Assembly: GCF_001548375.1 (NCBI RefSeq)
Contig: NZ_AP017295.1
Coordinates: 6,152,001 to 6,216,000, forward strand
DNA from: Nostoc sp. NIES-3756
GTDB taxonomy: Bacteria > Cyanobacteriota > Cyanobacteriia > Cyanobacteriales > Nostocaceae
Direction: 5' to 3'
DNA: 64,000 nt
Shown: positions 1 to 9,024 of the stretch, piece after piece
Numbering within the stretch: the stretch's first letter is position 1
How the letters are laid out: each line of letters starts with the position of its first letter
Notes under the pieces: generated by a model
Databases searched by the model: none
Told to the model about the DNA's origin: nothing
What the model saw: the letters and a program-made list of their open reading frames with translations, nothing else
Program-made: the position numbers and the translations under genes

Positions 1-78
1 CACATTTTCAATCAGTCCACAATTAGTTATGATTGAAGTCAAGACAAATCAGTACTTATGTACTAAAAGGTTAAGCAG

Positions 79-438
79 ATGAGCATTAATATAGTTACTT
101 TAGTAGGTCGCGTAGGCACAGACCCAGATATTAAGTATTTTGAGTCTGGTAGTGTCAAGTGTAGATTAACTTTAGCCGTGAAGCGCAGAACTCGTAACAG
201 CGACGAACCAGACTGGTTTACCTTAGAACTTTGGGATAAAACAGCAGAAGTAGCGGGTAATTATGTCCGCAAAGGTAGTTTAATAGGAATTAAAGGCTCC
301 TTAAAGTTTGACACATGGAGCGATCGCCAAACCGGAGCCAACAGATCCACACCAGTAATTAGAGTAGATCAACTAGAACTACTAGGTTCCAAACAAGACA
401 GAGACGGTGGCGGAGACTTTTCCTCAGAGAACTTTTAA
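79..438 (+). CDS. ssb: Single-stranded DNA-binding protein (SSB)
   Basis: The 119-residue product is an OB-fold protein that coats single-stranded DNA in replication, recombination and repair. It opens MSINIVTLVGRVGTDPDIKY and contains the SSB-type segment LTLAVKRR followed by WFTLELWDKTAEVAGNYVRKG. The length covers only the OB domain and a short tail. It ends SSENF and lacks the long linker and DIPF-type acidic tip of E. coli SSB that recruits partner proteins. Short SSBs of this kind are known in Anabaena from the literature. The ATG at 79 is the first in frame. A heptamer repeat array starts directly after the stop codon. Family assignment is firm; the DNA-binding role is inferred from it. 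Confidence 0.93.
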   Translation: MSINIVTLVGRVGTDPDIKYFESGSVKCRLTLAVKRRTRNSDEPDWFTLELWDKTAEVAGNYVRKGSLIGIKGSLKFDTWSDRQTGANRSTPVIRVDQLELLGSKQDRDGGGDFSSENF

Positions 439-439
439 C

Positions 440-542
440 CAGTCAACAGTCAACAGTCAATAGTCAATAGTCAACAGTCAACAGTTGAAAGCTAACAATG
501 AGTTTCTAGACTATGGACTATGGACTATAGACTAATAACTAA
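440..542. repeat. Heptamer tandem repeats (STRR type), two opposed blocks
   Basis: Copies of CAGTCAA/TAGTCAA run from about 440 to 488. They are followed at 508-542 by the inverse form GACTATG/GACTAAT. The two blocks could pair as a long imperfect hairpin between ssb and the convergent SIMPL-domain gene. The second block contains the stop codon of that gene. Such arrays are typical of heterocystous cyanobacteria. Confidence 0.85.
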
Positions 543-1278
543 TTTGCAACGTTACCGATGCTTCAACTTGTTGTTCACCACCAATAACAGGCGTAGAAGC
601 ATTGTCTAACGATTGCTTGGCTGCCTCTGCCCGATACAATATGGGTGGCGGAGGCGTAGCTGCACCACCAACTTGAATGCTGACGATTTCTTTGGCTTGA
701 AAACCGAGGCTACTAAATACAGCGTCGGCTTGTTGTCGTGCGTCTTGGGTAGCTTCTTTTAAAGCTTGTTGCCTAGCTGCGGCGATCGCTTCATCAGTTG
801 CCACAAAACTGATACCATTAATTTGGGTTGCACCCGCCTTCACCGCTTCATCTAACAAAGTTCCCGCCTTGTCAGTAGCAATCCGAAAACTCACCGTATT
901 ACTAGCAGCATAGCCAGTAATTCGTTGCACATTATTGTTGTAACCATAGACTGGGTTGAGACGAATCCCCGCAGTTTGTAACTTCTCCACATTCCGGCTT
1001 CTCAGTAAAGCAACCACAGCCGATGACCGACGTGCGACTTCTTGCTGTACTTCCTGAGCCGTTTTACCTTGAATTTCCACCCCTAAATTCACTTCCGACA
1101 ACGTAGCGGGAACTGATTCCACCCCACGACCACTGACACTCAAAGTCCGGTACAATCTTTCCTTCTCTTGCGTTAACCCAGGCTGCATAAAAGTCACAAA
1201 AACCAACAACGCCAACGGTAAAGCTGGCCAAAACTTCCCAATACGCAACTGAGAACCAGCTAAAGCGGCTCTAACCAT
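532..1278 (-). CDS. SIMPL (DUF541) domain periplasmic protein
   Basis: The 248-residue protein has an N-terminal hydrophobic segment (about residues 18-36, PALPLALLVFVTFMQPG) that looks like a signal peptide or anchor. A SIMPL/DUF541 domain fills the rest. Family hallmarks visible are the early LSVSGRGVESVPATLSEV strand, the central helix with AVVALLRSRNVEKLQT, and the C-terminal VEASVTLQISY strand. SIMPL proteins are oxidative-stress or signalling-associated proteins of the cell envelope, and their biochemical role is poorly defined. The start has a good ribosome site, GAGGAG, eight bases upstream. The last codons and stop lie in a heptamer repeat array. It is convergent with ssb. Confidence 0.82.
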   Translation of the reverse strand: MVRAALAGSQLRIGKFWPALPLALLVFVTFMQPGLTQEKERLYRTLSVSGRGVESVPATLSEVNLGVEIQGKTAQEVQQEVARRSSAVVALLRSRNVEKLQTAGIRLNPVYGYNNNVQRITGYAASNTVSFRIATDKAGTLLDEAVKAGATQINGISFVATDEAIAAARQQALKEATQDARQQADAVFSSLGFQAKEIVSIQVGGAATPPPPILYRAEAAKQSLDNASTPVIGGEQQVEASVTLQISY

Positions 1279-1576
1279 AAATCACACTCCTCTGAAATAT
1301 ATATAAAGTGCTGAGTGAAATTTCTCCACTCAAAACATTGCACTGATCGATACAATTCGGATGTTCCTACTTTGGCATTGCCCCAATCAAAAGTTAAAAC
1401 GGTTACATTTTTTGAAACTAAAAAACTCACACTCCTCCTCTCTGCGCCCCTCCGCACCTACCTCCGCGTTCCTCTGCGTTTAAATTTCCTTCCTCTTCCT
1501 CCCCCCATACAAGAGTTAGTCACCCTAAAAGAGTAAAAATGTAATAGAACAATGTTCACGTAACAGCACGTAACAA

Positions 1577-3031
1577 ATGCAGTTTAATAATGCGATCAAC
1601 TATATGTTTCCTCTGCTGGCTAATACAACCCAAGCCGCAGACAGTTCGCTGGTACTAGCGGCAGTCCTACTGAGTTTAGTAGTAGTTTACTTTGCTAGCA
1701 AACTTGGCGGTGAACTATCTAACCGAGTAGGCTTACCACCAGTCTTAGGTGAACTAGTGGGTGGTGTAGTAGTAGGAGTCTCTGTCTTGCACCTATTGGT
1801 ATTCCCTGAAGGTGGTGCAGACAGTTCCAGTTCTTTGATTATGGCCTTCCTCCAGACTACGGCAGGTTTAACTCCCGAAGCGACACCAGCAGTATTTACC
1901 GCCCAGTCAGAGGTAATTTCTGTATTAGCCGAACTGGGTGTAATTATCCTGCTGTTTGAAATCGGCTTAGAGTCAAACTTAAAAGACTTAATGGCAGTGG
2001 GTATTCAAGCTATAGTCGTTGCAGTGGTGGGCGTAACAGTACCATTTGCCGCCGGGACAGTTGGCTTAATGACCTTGTTTGGCATTGATGCTGTACCTGC
2101 AATTTTTGCAGGCGCGGCTTTAACAGCAACTAGCATTGGCATCACTTCTAAAGTCCTGTCAGAATTAGGCAAGCTGAACTCCAAAGAAGGGCAAATAATT
2201 CTGGGTGCGGCTGTAATTGACGATGTGTTGGGCATTATCGTTTTAGCCGTAGTGGCCAGCTTGGCTAAAGATGGTGCAGTAGATGTTAGTAAAGTTATCT
2301 ACTTAATTATTAGTGCCAGTGGCTTTCTGTTGGGTGCGATTGTACTGGGTAACGTTTTTAACAAAGCCTTTGTAGCGATCGCCGATATCCTCAAAACACG
2401 CGGTGGACTAGTTATCCCAGCTTTCATTTTCGCCTTTGTCATGGCGTACTTGGCTGCCATTATCCAGTTAGAAGCCATCTTAGGCGCATTTGCGGCGGGT
2501 TTAGTTCTGGAAGAAACAGACAAGCGCATAGAACTACAAAAGCAAGTCTGCCCCATTGCCGATATACTAGTACCGATTTTCTTCGTTACCGTAGGCGCGA
2601 AAACTGATTTAAGTGTACTTAACCCAGCTATACCTGACAATAGGGAAGGTTTAGTTATGGCAACTTTCCTGATCACCGTCGCCATAATCGGTAAAGTGAT
2701 CACAGGCTTGAGCGTCTTTGGTCAACCTCAAATTAACCGCCTAGCGATCGGTGTGGGGATGATTCCTAGAGGCGAGGTTGGCTTAGTATTTGCTGGCGTG
2801 GGTGCTGCGAGTGGCGCACTTTCTAAACCACTAGGGGCAGCAATTATTATGATGGTTATTCTCACAACTTTTCTAGCCCCACCCTTGTTAAGATTCGTTT
2901 TTCCAGACTCAGATGATGGCACAAACGATTCAGGACAATTAATTTTAGATGCCTCTACAGAAAAACCATTAGCCATAGAAACATCATCATCAGTTGTATC
3001 TACTGCCGGTGATAGCGGGAATGTAAGTTAA
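1577..3031 (+). CDS. Cation:proton antiporter, CPA2 family
   Basis: The 484-residue membrane protein is a monovalent cation/H+ antiporter of the CPA2 type, probably exchanging Na+ or K+ for H+. About 12 hydrophobic segments can be seen. The family region LGVIILLFEIGLESNLKDL follows an early GLPPVLGELVGGVVVG motif. The pair of acidic residues expected in the ion-binding helix is present in ILGAAVIDDVLGIIVL. The C-terminal 40 residues are hydrophilic. It resembles cyanobacterial NhaS3-like antiporters, but the symbol is not certain. It stands alone, with a 120-bp upstream spacer from the start of the divergent repeats. Confidence 0.88.
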   Translation: MQFNNAINYMFPLLANTTQAADSSLVLAAVLLSLVVVYFASKLGGELSNRVGLPPVLGELVGGVVVGVSVLHLLVFPEGGADSSSSLIMAFLQTTAGLTPEATPAVFTAQSEVISVLAELGVIILLFEIGLESNLKDLMAVGIQAIVVAVVGVTVPFAAGTVGLMTLFGIDAVPAIFAGAALTATSIGITSKVLSELGKLNSKEGQIILGAAVIDDVLGIIVLAVVASLAKDGAVDVSKVIYLIISASGFLLGAIVLGNVFNKAFVAIADILKTRGGLVIPAFIFAFVMAYLAAIIQLEAILGAFAAGLVLEETDKRIELQKQVCPIADILVPIFFVTVGAKTDLSVLNPAIPDNREGLVMATFLITVAIIGKVITGLSVFGQPQINRLAIGVGMIPRGEVGLVFAGVGAASGALSKPLGAAIIMMVILTTFLAPPLLRFVFPDSDDGTNDSGQLILDASTEKPLAIETSSSVVSTAGDSGNVS

Positions 3032-3623
3032 GGCAAGAGGCAGAAGAGGCAAGAGAGCAAGGGCGAGGGACTTCCCCTTTTCCCCCCGCACCCTGCCCCA
3101 ATTCCTCTTCTTTCCCCCACTCCCCACAAAGGAAACTTCTCTCTTCCAATCTCCGTCCTCTGGAATTATCGATTTTATTTTTATCTCATCACTATTAGTA
3201 TTCGGAATGTTTTTTATTGCCCAACCCTAAACCAAACACTGTTGTGATTAGATTCAACCGTCAAACAATGATAATATTTTTCTCTTAAAGAAATTATCAA
3301 CCTCAAATCTAGAATCCAAAATGATATCAATTCTTACTCTTTAGTAAGCGCAACAATTGCTAATCAAAATTTCTCAATGAATGTAGTCAATTCTCTGTAA
3401 TCTAGTGTTGCATTTAATGCTTCACAGCAAAAATCATGTGTTCTGATAGTAGGGCAGTAATTAAGGGAATACTGAAAATCTAAGCTATTATATTGTGTTT
3501 TTATACCATATTTCCCAGAAAAAGAGAGTATCAAAGCTGAAAATGAGATGGTAAAAAGGTGACGAATTGCCAATATGTTGAGGTATTGAAGACTCTCGTA
3601 AAAGCGAATCAGGAGAAAGGATT
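3032..3623. other. Intergenic spacer upstream of the first amidase gene
   Basis: About 590 bp hold no credible gene. The first 120 bp are purine- then pyrimidine-rich low-complexity sequence of the CCCCACTCCCC kind seen at other gene ends here. The rest is AT-rich. Two short minus-strand open frames (3364-3573 and 3488-3724) have no codon or motif support. An AGGAGAAAGG ribosome site at 3611-3620 serves the next gene. Confidence 0.6.
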
Positions 3624-5510
3624 GTGAAATTACAGTGGTTACTATCTGGTACAGTTGGGACTGTGTTATTACTGTCGTCGCCGGCTTTGGCTACAAGGTT
3701 AAACTCTTGGCGCTTTGATATCAATCAAAATCGCTTAGAGATTAATACTACAGGTGCTGTCCAACCCAGAGCGCAACTGATTTTTAACCCTACACGTCTA
3801 GTAATTGATTTGCCAAACGTCACATTTGGGCGATCGCAGTTAAGACAAGAGATAGGTGGTAGAGTCCGTTCTGTACGTATAGGGCAATTTGATCCGCAAA
3901 CCACCCGGATAGTAGTTGAACTCGCTCCTGGTTACACACTCGACCCCCAGCAAATCAAATTTATCGGTATTACTGCTAGCCGTTGGACAGTACAGTTACC
4001 TACCCCCATTGCAGAACAAGTACAGTCTGCCCCAGACAATAGTTATAATGTGGTGACTATTGACCCGGATAGTAGAACAAATTTTCCCAGTAATCCTAGA
4101 CCAGAATTACCCAGCAATCCTAGACCAGAATTTTCCGGTAATGTAGTTAGCGCCGCCACAGCCGCAACTCAAATTGAAAACCTGCAAGTAACAGGTGATG
4201 GTTTTTTTGTGCGGACAAACGGTGCAAATCCCCAAGTGCAAGTAATTCGCAGCCGCGATCGCGCTACCATTTTCATGGATATAGCCGATGCGACTTTATC
4301 GCCTCGTGTTCAGCGAAATATCTCTGTCAATAGACACGGTGTTAACCGGGTTGAATTTACTCAACTACAAACCAGAAAACCCAGTGTCCGCATGACTTTG
4401 CGGGTAGATAGAAATAGCTCAGACTGGCGAATATCTAGCAGCAGTTCTGGTGGTTTAGTAGTTCTGCCTAATCGTCTAGTCAGATTACCTAACAACGAAT
4501 ATGGAGAGGGCAACACCCCCAATGTACCTGACAGAATATCTACAAATGACTCTATAGCCACAATTAACTCAGTTGACTTGGCTAGTAATGGTACACAATT
4601 ACTCATTAGAGCCGATCAAACTGTATCTGCTAGCAGTGGTTGGGATAGAAGCACAGGTCTATTCCGTATTACTATTCCTAACGCTAGGTTATCACCTCAA
4701 GTTACCGGGCCGCGTTTAAATGCTAATAGTCCCATCCTCCGGGTACGCTTGCAACGACAAGAACCTAACACCGTGATTGTGCTAGTGCAGCCGGCTGCTG
4801 GGGTACAAATTGGGGAACTCAACCAAGTCGGCAACCAACTGTTAGCTTTAGAATTACAAGGTTCTCGTCGTCTGGGAACAACACCACCCTTACCTCCCAT
4901 CCAAGGACAATTACCCGATCCAAATAATCCCCGTCCTACCATACCCCAACCAGGAACAAGACCAATTCCTAGAGGAAAAGTAGTAGTATTGATTGACCCA
5001 GGACACGGTGGGAAAGACCCCGGCGCAATTGGTATTGGTGGAGTCCGGGAAAAAGATATCATTTTGCCCATCAGCGAAAGAATTGCCCAAACTCTCCAGC
5101 AAAACGGTGTGCAAGTAGTTCTGACACGAAATTCTGATTATTTCGTCAGTCTTCCAGGAAGAGTTCAAATGGCGGAAAGAGTTGGTGCTGACGTCTTTGT
5201 CAGTATTCACGCCAATTCCGCAGGTGCCGGTCGTCCCGATGTCAGTGGCTTGGAAACTTACTATTATGACAATGGTTTGGGTCTAGCTCGTGTAGTTCAT
5301 AACAACATTCTTCAAAGTGTGAATGTCCGAGACAGAGGAGTACGCCGCGCTAGATTTTACGTCCTCAGAAAAAGTTCCATGCCTTCTATTCTGGTAGAAA
5401 CAGGATATTTGACTGGTAGAGATGACGTTTCTAAACTAAGAAATGCAGCTTACCAAAGACAAATGGCAGATGCGATCGCTCGTGGTATTCTCCAGTATCT
5501 TAGAAGATAA
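3624..5510 (+). CDS. amiC1: N-acetylmuramoyl-L-alanine amidase with AMIN domain (AmiC-type, first copy)
   Basis: The 628-residue secreted cell-wall hydrolase cleaves the amide bond between muramic acid and the peptide stem. The start is GTG with AGGAGAAAGG just upstream. A signal peptide covers about residues 1-23, ending SSPALA. An AMIN domain (about 25-120) targets the protein to septal peptidoglycan or the envelope, and a second AMIN-like region lies at about 310-420. A Pro-rich linker leads to a C-terminal amidase_3 domain (about 452-628). All zinc/catalytic residues are visible: H461 (DPGHGG), E476 (REKDI), H529 (SIHANS) and E592 (VETGY). In Anabaena and Nostoc, AmiC-type amidases drill septal nanopores and are needed for cell communication or heterocyst formation. 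A close paralogue follows directly. Confidence 0.93.
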   Translation: MKLQWLLSGTVGTVLLLSSPALATRLNSWRFDINQNRLEINTTGAVQPRAQLIFNPTRLVIDLPNVTFGRSQLRQEIGGRVRSVRIGQFDPQTTRIVVELAPGYTLDPQQIKFIGITASRWTVQLPTPIAEQVQSAPDNSYNVVTIDPDSRTNFPSNPRPELPSNPRPEFSGNVVSAATAATQIENLQVTGDGFFVRTNGANPQVQVIRSRDRATIFMDIADATLSPRVQRNISVNRHGVNRVEFTQLQTRKPSVRMTLRVDRNSSDWRISSSSSGGLVVLPNRLVRLPNNEYGEGNTPNVPDRISTNDSIATINSVDLASNGTQLLIRADQTVSASSGWDRSTGLFRITIPNARLSPQVTGPRLNANSPILRVRLQRQEPNTVIVLVQPAAGVQIGELNQVGNQLLALELQGSRRLGTTPPLPPIQGQLPDPNNPRPTIPQPGTRPIPRGKVVVLIDPGHGGKDPGAIGIGGVREKDIILPISERIAQTLQQNGVQVVLTRNSDYFVSLPGRVQMAERVGADVFVSIHANSAGAGRPDVSGLETYYYDNGLGLARVVHNNILQSVNVRDRGVRRARFYVLRKSSMPSILVETGYLTGRDDVSKLRNAAYQRQMADAIARGILQYLRR

Positions 5511-5803
5511 TCGGTCAAGATTCACAAACTGATAATCATCCTGATTGCCACATTATCTGTGTTATTCCTCAAGAGTTTGTGTGAATACTAACCACATCCT
5601 TATATCCTGAACCTAAATCTCATGCCTGTGTGGCATAGAAAAATCACAAGGGTATGTTAAGATGTGTCGCCATTAGTTTTATTTTTATACCAGCGCAAAA
5701 TTTTTATTGTTGCAAAGCTGAAGTTTGTACGGTGATGGTGTGAGGATTAACCAACATTTTGGAGCATTAAAAGCTCTCATGAACGGACATCAGGAGAAAA
5801 ATT

Positions 5804-7681
5804 GTGAAATTACACTGGTTACTATCCGGTACGGTTGGAACCATCTTATTACTATCATCGCCAGCTTTAGCCGCGAGGCTAGACTCTTGGCGATTTGACG
5901 CTAATCAAAATCGCTTAGAAATTAATACTGCGGGTGCTGTACAACCCAAAGCGCAGTTAATTTTCAATCCCACACGTTTAGTCATTGATTTACCAGACAC
6001 CACCTTTGGGCAACCCCAGTCAACACAACAAATTGGCGGTGCAATTCGGGCTGTACGTGTAGGTCAGTTTGACCCCCAAACTGCGCGTATTGTTATTGAA
6101 CTTAATCCTGGTTACACTCTTGACCCTCAACAAATAAGATTTGTGGGCATTAGTCCCAGTCGTTGGACTGTGCAACTACCTACCCCCACATTGCAAAGAG
6201 TTGCATCACCCACAGAAATAGTCCAGCAACCAGTACCGACAATACCATCAGACAATGTTGATGGTGCTTCCGCTTTATCACCCAGAAATGTTTACTCTGT
6301 CACACCAACTACCCCAGAATTACCTGTTAATAGTATTGCCTCTGCCACTCAAATTGAGAGCTTAAGAGTAACAGGCGATGGGTTTTTCGTCCGCACTCGT
6401 GGCGGTACATCTCAAATTCAAGTTAATCGTACAGATGACAAGCGAGTAATTAATATCAATGTTACTGGCGCATCTTTATCACCAAATATTCAGCAAGACC
6501 TACCAGTTAATCGCTACGGTGTAAATAGTATCCAACTGACACAAGCATCACCGCAAACTGTACGTATTTCCATGCAGGTGGATAGGAACAGTCCTGACTG
6601 GCGAGTAAGTAATAGTAGTGTCGGCGGATTCATAATTTTACCCAGTAGAAACCTTGCTAACCTACCCCAAAATAATATTCCTGACACCATCTCAGCAAAT
6701 ACTAATTCCTCTGCCATCATTCAGGCTGTAGAATTGGCTGATAATGGTACACAACTTTTAATTCGTTCTGACCAACCTGTATTGGCTAAGGGTGGTTGGG
6801 ATAGAGCTTCAGGACTATATCGTATAACTATTAATAACGCTAACTTATCTCCTAGAGTTACGGGCCCACTTTTTAACGCCAACAGTCCTATCCTGCGCGT
6901 GCGCCTGCAACCCCAAGCAAATAATACAGTAGTTGTTTTAGTCCAACCAGCAGCCGGAGTCCAGATAGGGGAACTAAATCAAGTTAGCAACCAGCTTTTA
7001 GCTTTGGAATTGCAACGTTCTCGGCAACTAAAACCCCCGGTAGGTTTACCGCCCCTACCATCACCTAATCGAAATCAATCACTAGATATCAATATAGATA
7101 ATCCGATAAATGTACCTCAACCCATATCTAGACCAGTTCCCAGAGGTAGGCTTCTAGTTGTTATTGACCCTGGACATGGTGGTAAAGACTCTGGTGCGCC
7201 TGGTTTGGGTGGGTTATTAGAAAAAGATGTGGTTTTGCCAATTGGTCAAAGAATAGCCTCAATTTTAGAGCAGAATGGAGTGCAAACAGTCCTAACAAGG
7301 GATGCCGACTTTTTTGTGGAGTTACAAGGACGAGTAGACATTGCTGAACGAGCTAATGCCACTTTATTTGTCAGTATTCACGCTAATTCCGTCGATGGTC
7401 GTCCTGATGTGAATGGACTAGAAGTATATTACTACGACAGTGGTTATGCCTTAGCAGAAACAGTCCGCAAGACCATTCTGCAAAATATTGGCACACTCAA
7501 AGACCGAGGTACACGCAAAGCTCGATTCTATGTCCTGAGAAAGAGTTCAATGCCGTCGATTTTAGTCGAAACCGGTTATATGACTGGTAATGAAGATAAT
7601 CCCCGGCTAGGCTCACCAGAATACCAAAGCCGCATGGCAGATGCGATCGCTCGTGGTATCCTGCAATATTTAAAGAGATAG
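5804..7681 (+). CDS. amiC2: N-acetylmuramoyl-L-alanine amidase with AMIN domain (AmiC-type, second copy)
   Basis: The 625-residue paralogue of the upstream gene has the same architecture: signal peptide ending SSPALA, AMIN domain, second AMIN-like region, Pro/Asn-rich linker and amidase_3 domain. Zinc/catalytic residues are H458, E473, H526 and E589. The leader repeats the same AGGAGAAAAATTGTGAAATT start arrangement as the first copy, so duplication included the translation signal. The linker and the middle region differ most. The 293-bp spacer between the copies has no gene. A dimorphic role (one general, one for septal pores) is possible by analogy with studied strains but cannot be assigned from sequence. 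Confidence 0.93.
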   Translation: MKLHWLLSGTVGTILLLSSPALAARLDSWRFDANQNRLEINTAGAVQPKAQLIFNPTRLVIDLPDTTFGQPQSTQQIGGAIRAVRVGQFDPQTARIVIELNPGYTLDPQQIRFVGISPSRWTVQLPTPTLQRVASPTEIVQQPVPTIPSDNVDGASALSPRNVYSVTPTTPELPVNSIASATQIESLRVTGDGFFVRTRGGTSQIQVNRTDDKRVININVTGASLSPNIQQDLPVNRYGVNSIQLTQASPQTVRISMQVDRNSPDWRVSNSSVGGFIILPSRNLANLPQNNIPDTISANTNSSAIIQAVELADNGTQLLIRSDQPVLAKGGWDRASGLYRITINNANLSPRVTGPLFNANSPILRVRLQPQANNTVVVLVQPAAGVQIGELNQVSNQLLALELQRSRQLKPPVGLPPLPSPNRNQSLDINIDNPINVPQPISRPVPRGRLLVVIDPGHGGKDSGAPGLGGLLEKDVVLPIGQRIASILEQNGVQTVLTRDADFFVELQGRVDIAERANATLFVSIHANSVDGRPDVNGLEVYYYDSGYALAETVRKTILQNIGTLKDRGTRKARFYVLRKSSMPSILVETGYMTGNEDNPRLGSPEYQSRMADAIARGILQYLKR

Positions 7682-7833
7682 TAAAATTTTTATCAAGTTA
7701 AAAATTTAGACTAAAATCCTTACCTCAAGGTGGTAATTAAACTCGATGTAGATGCAGAATTTAGTGGTCAATTGGTAAATTGTCTGTTAAATTCTGTATT
7801 TTAATATTCAAAAATCTCTCACAATATTTGCCT

Positions 7834-8700
7834 GTGTATTCATCTTCCAGCTTTGAAGGTAATCTTTACGGTTTCTCAGAACAAGAACCTCAACGCGCCC
7901 CCATTGGCGTATTCGATAGTGGTGTGGGTGGGCTAACGGTACTGCGTCAAATTTATCGTCAGCTACCTAATGAACCTGTAATATATTTTGGTGATACAGC
8001 TAGACTACCCTATGGTATTCGCTCACAAGCAGAAATTATCCAGTATGTGCGCGAAATCATGGACTGGATGCAGCAACAGCACGTTAAATTGGTAGTTATG
8101 GCTTGTAACACCAGTTCTGCTCTAGCTTTAGATATAGTCCGTGAGGAATACGATATTCCCATTCTTGGTGTTATCCTCCCAGGTGCTAAAGCCGCAGTAC
8201 AACAAGGTAAGCGCATTGGTGTTATTTCCACACCAGCCACAGCGAAAAGTAACGCCTACCGCCAAGCAATTTGGGAAATAGACCCTAATGTCGAAGTTTG
8301 GCAAGTTGGTTGTCCTGAGTTTGTTCCCCTGATTGAACAAAATCGCATTCATGACCCCTATACGACCGAAGTAGCCAAGGCATATCTAGAACCGCTACTC
8401 CAAGAAGATATAGACACCTTAGTTTACGGCTGTACCCATTATCCCTTGCTTGCGCCGGTTCTGCGATCGCTCCTTCCCCCCCAAGTCAAAATCATTGACC
8501 CAGCCGTTCACGTCGTCACAGCTTGTATTCAAGAATTAGATTTACTTGGCTTAACTAATACTCATCCACCATTACCAACGCGCTTTGCTGTTAGTGGTTG
8601 TCCCCAACAGTTCGCGCAGTCAGGTGTACAGTGGTTAGGCTATACCCCATTGGTTGAAGCCGTAGATTTTGCGGCCGTACCAATTTCTCAACTTCAGTAA
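7834..8700 (+). CDS. murI: Glutamate racemase
   Basis: The 288-residue cytoplasmic enzyme converts L- to D-glutamate for peptidoglycan stem peptides. The family opening APIGVFDSGVGGLTVLRQ is present. Both catalytic cysteines are seen, C91 in VVMACNTSSA and C200 in VYGCTHYPLL. I chose GTG at 7834 (product starting MYSSSSFEG), because the longer frame from TTG at 7780 adds an unconserved hydrophobic piece. No strong ribosome site precedes either candidate. It follows the two amidases on the same strand, making a small peptidoglycan group, but the 150-bp gap leaves co-transcription open. Confidence 0.92.
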   Translation: MYSSSSFEGNLYGFSEQEPQRAPIGVFDSGVGGLTVLRQIYRQLPNEPVIYFGDTARLPYGIRSQAEIIQYVREIMDWMQQQHVKLVVMACNTSSALALDIVREEYDIPILGVILPGAKAAVQQGKRIGVISTPATAKSNAYRQAIWEIDPNVEVWQVGCPEFVPLIEQNRIHDPYTTEVAKAYLEPLLQEDIDTLVYGCTHYPLLAPVLRSLLPPQVKIIDPAVHVVTACIQELDLLGLTNTHPPLPTRFAVSGCPQQFAQSGVQWLGYTPLVEAVDFAAVPISQLQ

Positions 8701-8826
8701 GATTTTGGGTAATTCGTAATTCTCACCCTACAAATACAAGCTCTCGTTATTGGGTGACATAAATTTTACTAGCTCGTCTGTAGGGTATTACGAATTTATC
8801 ATTAGTATTTATTAGGTTACTAATGA

Positions 8827-9024
8827 CTATTGGCTATTAACAACTTCAGTAACTGTAGGTGAAACAGATAATTTCTGTTGAATATTATTTGTATCAACCA
8901 CAGATTTATTATTAATACTAGGTCTTTTCCCAGTTCTTTTAGCTAATCCTAATAATAGATAAACTGTGAATAGGTATCCAGCCGCTAAAATAAAAATCAT
9001 CATAGGCATACCCCCATAAAACAT
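8827..9024 (-). CDS. Small single-pass membrane protein, unknown function
   Basis: A 65-residue product starts MFYGGMPMMIFILAAGYLF. One clear transmembrane helix (about residues 8-26) is followed by a basic stretch (KRTGKRP) and a polar tail, which by the positive-inside rule suggests a cytoplasmic C-terminus. I do not recognise the family. Its length, helix and placement convergent to murI fit a real small gene of Nostoc. ATG at 9000 (MIFIL) is an alternative start. Function is unknown. Confidence 0.5.
   Translation of the reverse strand: MFYGGMPMMIFILAAGYLFTVYLLLGLAKRTGKRPSINNKSVVDTNNIQQKLSVSPTVTEVVNSQ

Noticed and set aside
3364..3724. Overlapping minus-strand ORFs before the first amidase gene
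   Set aside because: AT-rich peptides without motifs; one overlaps the real amidase start.
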